The notes under the pieces are model-generated. The model was not told the origin of the DNA, searched no databases, and was given only the letters and a program-made list of their open reading frames with translations. The position numbers and the translations under genes are program-made. Shown one piece after another: positions 7,089-14,654 of a stretch of DNA of 64,000 nucleotides (its first letter is position 1; every line of letters starts with the position of its first letter). Source of the stretch: VRUE01 sp963703175 (GTDB lineage: Bacteria > Actinomycetota > Thermoleophilia > Solirubrobacterales > 70-9); contig OY969794.1 in NCBI GenBank assembly GCA_963703175.1, positions 2,046,001 to 2,110,000 of the forward strand, given 5' to 3'.

Positions 7089-8132
7089 ATGCGGAGCTTC
7101 GTTGACCTAGATAAGACCTTTGGATCTCAGCCACGCCCGCTCGGGGCGACCCTGGCGCGGATCGACACCGGACGGGGGCAGGAGCGCCTCTTCGAGGATC
7201 AGCAGCCAGAGCTCTTGAGGCGCCTTGCCGAGCACGCTCGAATCGCCTCGATCACGGCATCCAACGCGATCGAGGGCGTGGTGGTCGACAGCAAGCGCGC
7301 CGAGAAGATTGCGGAGGGATCGCACCGCTACCGCAATCGAAATGAGCGCGAGTTCGCCGGCTATCGGGACGCAATCGACATGCTGACGAGGCTAGAGGTA
7401 TACGAGGGGCTGAGCGTCCCATCCGTCTTACACCTGCACCGGGTGCTCTTCGAGCACACGGACGGGAATGGTGGGCATCTAAAGAGCGATCAGAACTTGA
7501 TTGTCTCCTATGAGGGCGGCCGCAAAAAGGTCGTTTTTACGCCCACCCCGCCCGAGGAGACCGAGTTTATGTTGAGCGAGCTCCTTGTCCGTTATGGCGA
7601 GGCAAAGGCCGAGGGGCGAACGCATCCCCTGATCCTGATTGGGGCCTTGGTCTTGGATTTCCTTGCCATCCACCCAGTCGCAGACGGAAACGGCCGCCTC
7701 GCCCGGCTACTCACCACCTATGAGCTGCTGTCCCAGGGCTATGGGGTGGCCCGCTACGTCAGCCTCGAGCAGCGCATTTTCGAGTCGAAGAACACCTACT
7801 ACAAAACCCTCTACGACTCACAGCGCAACTGGCACGAGGGCGAGCACGACGTTTGGCCATGGATCACCTACCTGTCGCGCATTCTCGCCTTCTCTTATAG
7901 CGACTTCGAGAAAAGAGTTGCCGGTGCGGGGAAGCAGTCCGGCAACAAGCAGGACAGGGTTCGCGAGTATGTCCTGAAAGAGGCGCCAGCCCGCTTTCGC
8001 CGCCGCGATATCGAGCAGGCGCTTCCAGGGATCAGCCTCGCGACCATACGGCTCGTCCTGACCGAGCTTCGTGACGCTGGACGGATCAAGCCCGAAGGCT
8101 CGGGAGCTGGAGCCCGCTGGACCCGCGTCTGA
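7089..8132 (+). CDS. Fic-family protein with C-terminal winged helix
   Basis: 347 residues. The Fic core carries the catalytic motif HPVADGNGRLARLL near residue 196, with the His that takes the proton from the target hydroxyl and the Asp/Asn/Arg for ATP, so it looks competent for AMPylation. A flap VVFTPTPPEETEF precedes it. The N-terminal ITASNAIEGVVV fits the (S/T)xxxE(G/N) inhibitory helix of self-inhibited (class II) Fic proteins. The C-terminal ~60 residues (REYVLKEAPARFRRRDI, SLATIRLVLTELRDAG) look like a winged helix. Phased palindromes overlap its own promoter, consistent with autoregulation. Target protein unknown. Confidence 0.92.
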   Translation: MRSFVDLDKTFGSQPRPLGATLARIDTGRGQERLFEDQQPELLRRLAEHARIASITASNAIEGVVVDSKRAEKIAEGSHRYRNRNEREFAGYRDAIDMLTRLEVYEGLSVPSVLHLHRVLFEHTDGNGGHLKSDQNLIVSYEGGRKKVVFTPTPPEETEFMLSELLVRYGEAKAEGRTHPLILIGALVLDFLAIHPVADGNGRLARLLTTYELLSQGYGVARYVSLEQRIFESKNTYYKTLYDSQRNWHEGEHDVWPWITYLSRILAFSYSDFEKRVAGAGKQSGNKQDRVREYVLKEAPARFRRRDIEQALPGISLATIRLVLTELRDAGRIKPEGSGAGARWTRV

Positions 8133-8167
8133 AGAGTTTTGGCTGCCTGGATGGCGAGGGCGCGCCT

Positions 8168-8653
8168 CTACCGCGGCAACTGCGGATCGTCCTCGTCGAT
8201 CTCCTCGGCGGTGCCGTCGAAGTCGTAAGGCCGGCCGGCTGCGTTTGAGCCATAGCGTGGAGGGGCGCCACGGCTGCCACCTACGTCAACCACGACGAAG
8301 CGGTGGGCTGCGTAGCCGCGCAGGAGGTGGCGGGCGATGGCGCGGGTCGGGGGTAGGAGCAGCAGCGCGCCGAAGATGTCGGTGACGAAGCCGGGGGTCA
8401 GCAGCAGGGTGCCGCCGATCGCGATCATCAGGCCGTCCGCAACCTCACGGCCGGGGAAGCGGCGCTCGGCGAGAGCCTGGTTGAAGCGCCGCCACGCGCC
8501 CCGCCCCTGGTGTCGCAGCAGCAGCGAGCCGAGTAACGCATCGGCCAGCAGCAAGGCCAGGGTTGGCCAGATCCCGATCAGGCCGCCGATCTGGATGATC
8601 ACGTAGAGCTCGATGATCGGGACGACGATGAAGAGAATTACGAGCAGGGCCAC
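8168..8653 (-). CDS. fxsA: FxsA-family membrane protein
   Basis: 161 residues, ATG start. Membrane segments: LLVILFIVVPIIELYVI at the N-terminus, IGIWPTLALLLADALLGSLL, and a hydrophobic stretch around LMIAIGGTLLLTPGF. The LTPGFVTDIFGALLLLPPTR element is diagnostic of FxsA, a cytoplasmic-membrane protein whose overproduction alleviates phage T7 exclusion by F plasmid in E. coli; its general role is unclear. The C-terminal ~40 residues are acidic and disordered. It follows the acyltransferase gene by two bases on the same strand and converges on the Fic gene. Confidence 0.88.
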   Translation of the reverse strand: MALLVILFIVVPIIELYVIIQIGGLIGIWPTLALLLADALLGSLLLRHQGRGAWRRFNQALAERRFPGREVADGLMIAIGGTLLLTPGFVTDIFGALLLLPPTRAIARHLLRGYAAHRFVVVDVGGSRGAPPRYGSNAAGRPYDFDGTAEEIDEDDPQLPR

Positions 8654-8655
8654 GG

Positions 8656-10071
8656 TCAGGCGGGAGCGGCGGCGGCTGCCGCGGCCTCCTTCAGCTCCTC
8701 CAGTGACTCGTCGATGCCGGCGGCAATAGTTTCGACGTCCTCCATCGAGTCGTAGTCCGCGAGCAGGCCAAAGCAGACGCGGCCGTTGTAGCTCATGATC
8801 GCCACCGCCAGTGCGTGGTTTTGGGGCAGGAAGGCGACCGGGAAGATCTCCTCCAGCTCGCGCCCGAGTACGTAGAGGGGCATCTGCGGGCCCGGCACAT
8901 TGGTGACGATTAGATTGAAGAGCCGGGTGGAGAAGTTGATCCGTGCGGCTTGGGCGAGCAGCGTCGGCGGGGCGAAATCGTTGAAGCGCGAGATCACTTC
9001 GGCGCCGAGCGCCTGCTTGGAGCGCTTCAGTCCCTCCATCTGCTCGCTGACCACGCGCAGCCTCCGCGCCGGGTCCTCGACGTAGACAGGCAACGGGCCG
9101 CGCATCGCCGCCAGTTTGTTACCCAGTTCGCCGCGCTCGTCGGCGCTGCGGATCGAGACCGGCACCAGGGCCCGCATCTCCAGCCCCTCGGTGCGGATGC
9201 TGCGCGAGTGCAGCCATTTGCGCAGGGCGCCGGTGACGACGGCAAGGACGACGTCATTGACGGTCCCGCCCAGCGTGTCCTTGATCTGTTTGAAAGTCGC
9301 CAGCTCCGAGCGAGCCCAGGTGAAGCGCCGGTGCGGGCCGATCTCACGGTTAAGCGGCACGTCGGGGGCCGGATCGGCGAACGCGCCGGCGACCTCGCTG
9401 ACGCCCTCCAGCGCCTCGACCACACGTCGCGCCGCTGTCTCCGGATGACGTACGGCCCCGGCGGCGCGCTCTGCCAGCTTCACCGGGGCCGCCGCCAGCT
9501 CGGTCGCGCCGCGCGCAATCAGGTCGGTCGTGCTCGGCGCCGCCTGTGGCCGCCAGCCGTCTTTGACCGGCGCCGGCTCGGGGATCGGCTCGAAGTCGAA
9601 GAGCACGGTGCCGATGTCGACCCCGGCGATTCCGTCGACCGCGGCGTGGTGGGTCTTGGTCAGCAGGGCGAAGCGGTCGCGCTCCAACCCCTGCACCAGC
9701 CACATCTCCCAGAGTGGCTTGGAGCGGTCGAGCTGTTGGGAGAAGACGCGCGCGGCGAGCCGCTTGAGCTGCGCCTCGCCGCCGGGCTCGGGCAGCGCCG
9801 TGTGGCGGATGTGGTAGCTGAGATTGAAATTGACGTCGTCGGCCCACAGTGGTCGTCCGGCCTCCAGCGGAGGTACAACAAGGCGCTGGCGGAAGCGGGG
9901 GACCTGGTCCAGCTTGCCGCGCACATGCTCGACTAGGTCGACGTAGGGCGGCGGCGGACCCTCGAAGATCAGGATGCCGCCGATGTGCATATGGCTCGAC
10001 GAGCTCTCGTTGGTGAGGAACGAGGCGTCGGTCGAGCTAAGGCGTTCCAAATGGTCTCCGGCGGTTTGCAT
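8656..10071 (-). CDS. Wax ester synthase/diacylglycerol acyltransferase (WS/DGAT family)
   Basis: 471 residues, full family length. Motifs in order: LSSTDASFLTNESSSSHMHI at the start, the catalytic HHxxxDG in KTHHAAVDGIAGVDI near residue 140, GTVNDVVLAVVTGALR near 268, and the C-terminal NVPGPQMPLYVLG. These enzymes esterify acyl-CoA to fatty alcohols or diacylglycerol to make storage lipid; actinobacteria usually carry several. Cytoplasmic to membrane-peripheral. The start codon lies 34 bases from the divergent ispH start. Confidence 0.92.
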   Translation of the reverse strand: MQTAGDHLERLSSTDASFLTNESSSSHMHIGGILIFEGPPPPYVDLVEHVRGKLDQVPRFRQRLVVPPLEAGRPLWADDVNFNLSYHIRHTALPEPGGEAQLKRLAARVFSQQLDRSKPLWEMWLVQGLERDRFALLTKTHHAAVDGIAGVDIGTVLFDFEPIPEPAPVKDGWRPQAAPSTTDLIARGATELAAAPVKLAERAAGAVRHPETAARRVVEALEGVSEVAGAFADPAPDVPLNREIGPHRRFTWARSELATFKQIKDTLGGTVNDVVLAVVTGALRKWLHSRSIRTEGLEMRALVPVSIRSADERGELGNKLAAMRGPLPVYVEDPARRLRVVSEQMEGLKRSKQALGAEVISRFNDFAPPTLLAQAARINFSTRLFNLIVTNVPGPQMPLYVLGRELEEIFPVAFLPQNHALAVAIMSYNGRVCFGLLADYDSMEDVETIAAGIDESLEELKEAAAAAAAPA

Positions 10072-10105
10072 CCTGCAAGGCTAGCCCCCCGGTACCCTGA
10101 GGGGT

Positions 10106-11074
10106 ATGTCTGCAACCGAAACCGCAGCACCCAAGCGCGTCCTGCTCGCCGCCCCGCGCGGCTACTGCGCTGGCGTCGATCGCGCCGTGCAGACGGTCGA
10201 GCGCGCGTTAGAGCACTACGGCGCCCCCGTCTACGTGCGCAAGGAGATAGTCCACAACAAGCATGTGGTCGAGGAACTCTCCAAACGTGGCGCGATCTTT
10301 GTTGAGGAGGAGACCGAAGTGCCAGAGGGGGAGATGGTCGTCTTCTCCGCCCACGGCGTCGCTCCAGCGGTGCACGAGAACGCAGCCGCCCGCCAATTGC
10401 GCACGATCGACGCTACCTGCCCACTGGTCACCAAGGTTCACGTCGAGGCCCGCCGCTTCGCTGCCGACGGCTACACGATCGTGATGATTGGCCACGAGGG
10501 CCATGAGGAGGTCGAAGGCACCACCGGCGAGGCCCCCGACAGCATCACCCTGGTGCAGACCGCGGAGGAGGTCGAGCGGCTCGAGGTCGCCGATCCCGAG
10601 CGCGTCGCCTTCATCACTCAGACGACCCTCTCGGTCGATGAGACCGCCGAGATCATCGCCGCTCTGCGGGCCAAGTTCCCGGCGATCGTTAGCTCCAAAA
10701 CTGATGACATCTGTTACGCGACCACCAATCGACAGATTGCCGTCAAGCAGCTCGCCCGCGAGTGCGAACTCGTGCTGGTGATCGGCTCGACCAACTCCTC
10801 AAATTCCAACCGCCTAGTTGAGGTCGCCCGTGAACACGGCGCCGCCTCGCATCTGATCGACAATCACTCCCAAGTGCAGGAGGAGTGGCTTGATGGAGTC
10901 GAGACGGTTGGCATTACCTCAGGCGCTAGTGCCCCTGAGGAGCTAGTCGAGAGTCTCGTTGAGTTGTTCCGTGAGCGTGGCGCTGAGGATGTCTCTGAGC
11001 TCCGCACGGTCCATGAGGACGTGCGCTTCATGCTCCCTAAGAAGATTCGTGAAGTTGCGGCGTCTGCTCCGTAA
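10106..11074 (+). CDS. ispH: 4-hydroxy-3-methylbut-2-enyl diphosphate reductase
   Basis: 322 residues. The enzyme reduces HMBPP to IPP and DMAPP in the last step of the MEP isoprenoid pathway and binds a [4Fe-4S] cluster. The three cluster cysteines are visible in APRGYCAGVDRA, IDATCPLVTKVH and TDDICYATTNRQ. The proton-relay segment GHEGHEEVEGTTGE and the SSNSNRL substrate loop are present. Full length, with an unambiguous ATG start. Its need for an Fe-S cluster fits the suf genes downstream but implies no direct linkage. Confidence 0.97.
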   Translation: MSATETAAPKRVLLAAPRGYCAGVDRAVQTVERALEHYGAPVYVRKEIVHNKHVVEELSKRGAIFVEEETEVPEGEMVVFSAHGVAPAVHENAAARQLRTIDATCPLVTKVHVEARRFAADGYTIVMIGHEGHEEVEGTTGEAPDSITLVQTAEEVERLEVADPERVAFITQTTLSVDETAEIIAALRAKFPAIVSSKTDDICYATTNRQIAVKQLARECELVLVIGSTNSSNSNRLVEVAREHGAASHLIDNHSQVQEEWLDGVETVGITSGASAPEELVESLVELFRERGAEDVSELRTVHEDVRFMLPKKIREVAASAP

Positions 11075-11223
11075 GAAGGGCTAATGAGCTCCTTAAGTTA
11101 TTGATATAGCTAGTTGCTAATCACTGCAGTAAATAGCTCATTATCTTTGAGACTCAAGATAGAGCTTAAGGTGATCGATATAACTAATGCATCAAACCAA
11201 CGTTAGATATATCGCTCCCGCTG
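11075..11223 (+). promoter_or_regulatory. AT-rich leader of the AbiE-like toxin-antitoxin pair
   Basis: This 149-base stretch is markedly more AT-rich than its surroundings. It holds two loosely similar blocks, one with CTCCTTAAGTTATTGATATA (from about 11091) and one with GAGCTTAAGGTGATCGATAT (about 11163), sharing CTTAAG/TTAAG and GATATA cores. A TAGATAT -10-like hexamer near 11205 sits ~15 bases before the TTG start, so the mRNA may have almost no leader. The arrangement fits antitoxin autoregulation. The base composition suggests horizontal acquisition. Confidence 0.45.
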
Positions 11224-12216
11224 TTGTTAACGCTAAGGCGTGATGTCGGTCAAGAGATCGTTGATCTCTTGTCTCGTATCCCAGCCGTAAAGCTAGGTCT
11301 TAACGCACCAGAAACTGCTGCGGTATTTGACGGGAACGCATATCCCATAACTATTGAAGCTATTGAGCGAGATGGACTTCAGCGGTATCTGGGCTCCTCA
11401 GACTTCTCTAAAGACTCTCCTTCTCGAGTCCTCGCGGTCAATGCGGTACTCGATAGCGAGACCGCTGCCCGGTTGGAGGATGTGGGCGTTGGATATCTCG
11501 ACGTCAGCGGCCGACGTTGGTTGCCGGGCTTGCGCAGAACCAAACGAATGCGCGAAGGGCGACCTCCAGCTAAGAGCGCTTTACGCGCGGCGAGCCTACG
11601 ACTCACCCAGTTTCTTGCCGACCATCCCGAGGTGCACTGGACGGAGAGGCGTTTGGCTGAGCGCGCCGGGACGACTCAGACCACCGCGCACCGCTTGCTC
11701 GTGCGACTCGAAGAGGAGCACTTGGTGGAACGGCGCGGCGCGGGTAGGGGGACGCACAGACAGGTGGGAGATGTAGCTGGCTTGCGGCGGTGGCTTTCCC
11801 GTGAAGGTCGCCCCGGGCGCGTCATGAGTTTGTCCTGCTTTGTGCGTGACCCAGACAACCTGCCCGACACGGTTGGGACTTACGAGCTTGCCCTGACGGG
11901 AGCGGTCGCCGCCGAGCGAATTGGAGTGCCCGTATTGACCAGCGCACAGCGGCCGTTGGTCCGGGTTAGCGCGGGGCCTGATGAGATCGAGTTTGTGCCG
12001 GAGGCACTTGGTGGGTTCCGTGTGGAGGAGGGAGCCAACCTGACTTTGCTGGCTGATCCGCAGCGACTCGCATTTGCCGATCGATGGCGAGCAGGGGGCC
12101 GGAGAGTCGCTCCGCCGAGCCGAGTGATGCTCGACCTGTATCTCGAGCCGCGCAGTGATGCGGCCGTCAATGTCTTCCTAGATCTCTGGGGCTCGCGAGT
12201 GATCGAATGTGAGTGA
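11224..12216 (+). CDS. AbiEi-like antitoxin / winged-helix transcriptional repressor
   Basis: 330 residues from a TTG. Residues ~110-180 contain a winged helix (LRLTQFLADHPEVHWTERRL, AERAGTTQTTAHRLLVRLEE, ERRGAGRGTHR). The C-terminal half has the beta-rich layout of type IV AbiEi-family antitoxins (VPVLTSAQRPLVRVSAGPDE, VMLDLYLEP...DAAVNVFLDLWG). It overlaps the downstream nucleotidyltransferase-like gene by 8 bases, the usual AbiEi-AbiEii order. AbiEi proteins repress their own promoter and neutralise the NTase toxin without forming a stable complex. The domain order (internal wHTH) is atypical, so family assignment is moderate. Confidence 0.68.
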   Translation: MLTLRRDVGQEIVDLLSRIPAVKLGLNAPETAAVFDGNAYPITIEAIERDGLQRYLGSSDFSKDSPSRVLAVNAVLDSETAARLEDVGVGYLDVSGRRWLPGLRRTKRMREGRPPAKSALRAASLRLTQFLADHPEVHWTERRLAERAGTTQTTAHRLLVRLEEEHLVERRGAGRGTHRQVGDVAGLRRWLSREGRPGRVMSLSCFVRDPDNLPDTVGTYELALTGAVAAERIGVPVLTSAQRPLVRVSAGPDEIEFVPEALGGFRVEEGANLTLLADPQRLAFADRWRAGGRRVAPPSRVMLDLYLEPRSDAAVNVFLDLWGSRVIECE

Positions 12217-13090
12217 GGCGAGGCACAAACCGAGCACGTTGGTCCGCGAGGCAGCGAGCCTGTTCCATCTGCTTGGTGGGATGACGCCAAAACATCTGGT
12301 CATCGTCGGCGGGCTCGTTCCCCCGCTGCTCGTACCGGGTGCGGACAGTCCGCACGTTGGCAGCGCTGACATCGACCTCTCCCTTTCGGTGGCTATTACT
12401 GAGGGCGCCACTAGCGAGTACTACAAGTCGATCGAGAACGTCATAAGTCCTTACTTTGAACTGGTCGAGGGTGGATTTAGATGGAGGAAGAAGAAGGGAG
12501 TTGGCGGGGTGCCGATTCGCATCGACTTCCTTGGTCCAGAGGTCGAGGCCACTGGGTTGGCGGATGGCTCCTTGAGGCTGGAGGACGGCAACGCCGCGAC
12601 GAATACCGGAAGAAGATTGAGGCCCTTCCCGTTGCGTGCCGGTCACTTAGTGGACGCTGATGCGGAGCAGCTGAAGGTTGAGGAGGTCGAGCTCGTCTAC
12701 CGCGAGGGAGCTCATGCCAACGTTGTGATTCGACACGCGGGACCGGTGGGTTTCCTCGCGTCAAAGGCGGATGCGTTAGACGGCAGGGACGACCCCAAGG
12801 ACGGTTACGACATTGCTTGGTGGTGCATCAACGCCAGGCCAACCGCCAAGGAAGTCGCTCAGCTTTTGACCGAACGCCCCGCTTTTCGCGACTCTTACTT
12901 CCAGGAGAGTGTGGCCAAACTCGACGAAGCTTTTAAGGCTCCAAACTATGTCGGTCCCGACGGCTACGCGCGCGAAAGTAATCCAAGTCTGGACCCTGGA
13001 GATGAGGTCTTCGAGCGAGATCGCAACCTGGCCTGGCAGGTTGTCTCGTCCGTTATCGGGCTTCTGCGCGAGAGTCTTTGGCAGGAGTAG
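12209..13090 (+). CDS. AbiEii-like nucleotidyltransferase (putative toxin)
   Basis: 293 residues from a GTG inside the 3' end of the antitoxin gene. The NTase signature is present: LVIVGGLVPPLL followed by HVGSADIDLSLSVAI, the GG...GS.D.DL pattern of MNT/AbiEii proteins. VGGVPIRIDFLGPE supplies the likely third acidic residue. RHAGPVGFLASKADALDGRD and DIAWWCINA match the later AbiEii helix region. Family toxins transfer nucleotides, for example to tRNA acceptor ends, and cause growth arrest in phage defence. The 3' end overlaps the convergent thioredoxin-like gene by 38 bases. Confidence 0.72.
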   Translation: MSEARHKPSTLVREAASLFHLLGGMTPKHLVIVGGLVPPLLVPGADSPHVGSADIDLSLSVAITEGATSEYYKSIENVISPYFELVEGGFRWRKKKGVGGVPIRIDFLGPEVEATGLADGSLRLEDGNAATNTGRRLRPFPLRAGHLVDADAEQLKVEEVELVYREGAHANVVIRHAGPVGFLASKADALDGRDDPKDGYDIAWWCINARPTAKEVAQLLTERPAFRDSYFQESVAKLDEAFKAPNYVGPDGYARESNPSLDPGDEVFERDRNLAWQVVSSVIGLLRESLWQE

Positions 13091-13901
13091 CCGCGGCAAA
13101 ACTGAGCGACCACACGCGCATGCCCGGGCTGAAGTGAAGCGTGAGGCGATGCGCCTCATGTTGGGAGTGTTCGACAAGCGCATAGAGCCCCGGTTCCTTC
13201 ACCGTGATCGGAGCGGCTGCATCGCCATCGATCGCGATTGCAATCTCTCCCTCTCCCTCAGCCGTCGCGTAGGCGCCGCCCCCCTCGTAGTTGACCTCCA
13301 GCTTCTCGCCATTCTCACCTGCTGTCCAAGGCTGCTCCCACGATCCGCCCGGGAAAAGCTCCGGCGTGGGGGGTATGACCTTTACGCCGGTGGCGTCGCT
13401 TGGCCGCAGTGGCTCCATTGGCTCGGGGAGTGCACGTAGGGCGTCCTGCTCACGCAGCTCAGCCTGGATCGCTTCCTCGCTCGGCCGATATTCACCCTCG
13501 CCGAAGTGGAACCAGGTGAGCGCGCCGCCCAACTTCCAGAGGAAGAGGCTGGGCCAGCCTTCACAGCCGTAGGCGTGCCAGAGGCGGCGGTCGGCGTCGA
13601 TCGCTACCGGGAACTCGACTCCGAGTCGCTCCATGCCCGCGGCCACCGGATCGCGTTCGGCGCCGAAGGGGAAACGCGGAGCCTGCACACCGAGCGTGGT
13701 CAGGCCGAAGTCCTTATAGCGTCGCGTCCACTCGCAGACGTAGGGAAGCGTGCGAACGCTGTTGAGTTGGGCGAGGTCGAAGAAGTGGACGAGCACCGGC
13801 CCCCCCGCCGTGGCCATAGGCATCGAGCGGGGCGCCTCGCCGATCCACTCGATCTCCTCGGGTAGGTCAGGCGCGGCGATGTTCTCTCGCTCGGGGCGCA
13901 T
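13053..13901 (-). CDS. Thioredoxin-fold protein (DipZ C-terminal-like) lacking the CxxC motif
   Basis: 282 residues. Residues ~30-160 follow the DipZ-type periplasmic thioredoxin domain (PVLVHFFDLAQLNSVRTLPY, then FGLTTLGVQAPRFPFGAERD, GVEFPVAIDADRRLWHAYG, WFHFGEGEY). Where relatives have Cys-x-x-Cys, this protein has QLNS, so it cannot do dithiol exchange. Residues ~200-275 form the beta-rich C-terminal domain of the same family. No signal peptide is visible, unlike DipZ. A structural or peroxiredoxin-like regulatory role is conceivable but unproven. Confidence 0.75.
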   Translation of the reverse strand: MRPERENIAAPDLPEEIEWIGEAPRSMPMATAGGPVLVHFFDLAQLNSVRTLPYVCEWTRRYKDFGLTTLGVQAPRFPFGAERDPVAAGMERLGVEFPVAIDADRRLWHAYGCEGWPSLFLWKLGGALTWFHFGEGEYRPSEEAIQAELREQDALRALPEPMEPLRPSDATGVKVIPPTPELFPGGSWEQPWTAGENGEKLEVNYEGGGAYATAEGEGEIAIAIDGDAAAPITVKEPGLYALVEHSQHEAHRLTLHFSPGMRVWSLSFAAATPAKDSRAEAR

Positions 13902-13954
13902 AGCGGCGCCGGAACTTATCTGGCCTTGAGGTCTTGCGCTAGCGTCTGCGAGCG

Positions 13955-14197
13955 ATGATCGAGTTTGCGATTGCGGCGATTCCGCTTCTGCTGCTGCTGG
14001 GTGCGCTGCTGCTCGGGCGTTACCCGGGTTGCGAGGCGGCTATGCGGCTCGCCGAGCGGATCGCCTCGCGGACTCAAGCGAAGGTCACACTGGCGCCCAA
14101 CTGGCGCCGCCCGCGACCACCTGCCGTGCGTGCTCCGCACGGTGGTCTGCTGATCGCCCTCTGCCTCGCCCAGCGTCCCCCTCCGCTCGCCGCCTAA
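13955..14197 (+). CDS. Small membrane protein
   Basis: 80 residues, ATG start, 53 bases from the divergent thioredoxin-like gene. The N-terminus FAIAAIPLLLLLGALLLGRY is a strong transmembrane segment. An amphipathic stretch CEAAMRLAERIASR and a Pro/Arg-rich tail follow. It is the first gene of a probable operon with a cupredoxin-like protein and a polytopic membrane protein. Family unknown; it may be a subunit of whatever the downstream proteins form. Confidence 0.55.
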   Translation: MIEFAIAAIPLLLLLGALLLGRYPGCEAAMRLAERIASRTQAKVTLAPNWRRPRPPAVRAPHGGLLIALCLAQRPPPLAA

Positions 14198-14238
14198 CGC
14201 AGCGAACTGACCCGCGCCAAACGGTCGTGGGTGAATCC

Positions 14239-14260
14239 GGCACGGCCTTCAGGCCGTGCC
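14239..14260 (+). promoter_or_regulatory. Perfect hairpin ahead of the cupredoxin-like gene
   Basis: GGCACGGCCT (14239-14248) and AGGCCGTGCC (14251-14260) are perfectly complementary with a two-base centre, 19 bases before the next start codon. There is no U-tract. It could be an mRNA-processing or stabilising hairpin within the operon, or a protein-binding palindrome. Confidence 0.4.
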
Positions 14261-14279
14261 ACCAGCGAAGGAGTGAGCG

Positions 14280-14654
14280 ATGAACTCGAATATCGCAAGG
14301 GCGGCGCTTGGCGCCGCGGTTGTGATCGTGGCAATCGTGTTGCTGATTGTCCTCAAGGGCGATGACAGCAGCAGCGATACGAGCACGACGAAGGGCGTGA
14401 CCACGATCGTGGTCAAGAACGGCAAGCCGGTTGGCGGAATCAAGCAGCTGACCTACAACGAGGGGGAACAAGTCCGCTTCAAAGTGGACTCCGACGTCAG
14501 CGACGAGGTCCACATGCACGGCTACGACATCATGAAGGACGTCAAAGCGGGCAGTTCGGTCAGCTTTGACTTCCCAGCGACGATCGAAGGCGTCTTCGAG
14601 GCGGAGCTGGAGGGCCGCAAGGAGCAGATCCTCGAACTTACGGTTAACCCGTGA
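14280..14654 (+). CDS. Membrane-anchored cupredoxin-like protein
   Basis: 124 residues with GAAGGAG upstream of the ATG. Residues 8-26 (ALGAAVVIVAIVLLIVL) form a signal anchor, followed by a Ser/Asp/Thr linker. Residues ~38-124 form a beta-rich cupredoxin-like domain (VVKNGKPVGGIKQLTYNEGE, DVSDEVHMHGYDIMKDVKAG, FDFPATIEGVFEAELEG). HMHGYD resembles the metal-ligand region of EfeO/CupA-type domains, but the full Cys/His/Met copper set is not evident. The stop overlaps the next start (GTGA), so the two proteins are translationally coupled. Confidence 0.75.
   Translation: MNSNIARAALGAAVVIVAIVLLIVLKGDDSSSDTSTTKGVTTIVVKNGKPVGGIKQLTYNEGEQVRFKVDSDVSDEVHMHGYDIMKDVKAGSSVSFDFPATIEGVFEAELEGRKEQILELTVNP

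Noticed and set aside
8950..9936. Long plus-strand ORF antisense to the WS/DGAT gene
   Set aside because: The minus frame has HHxxxDG and full-length family similarity; the plus frame has no recognisable domain and biased composition.
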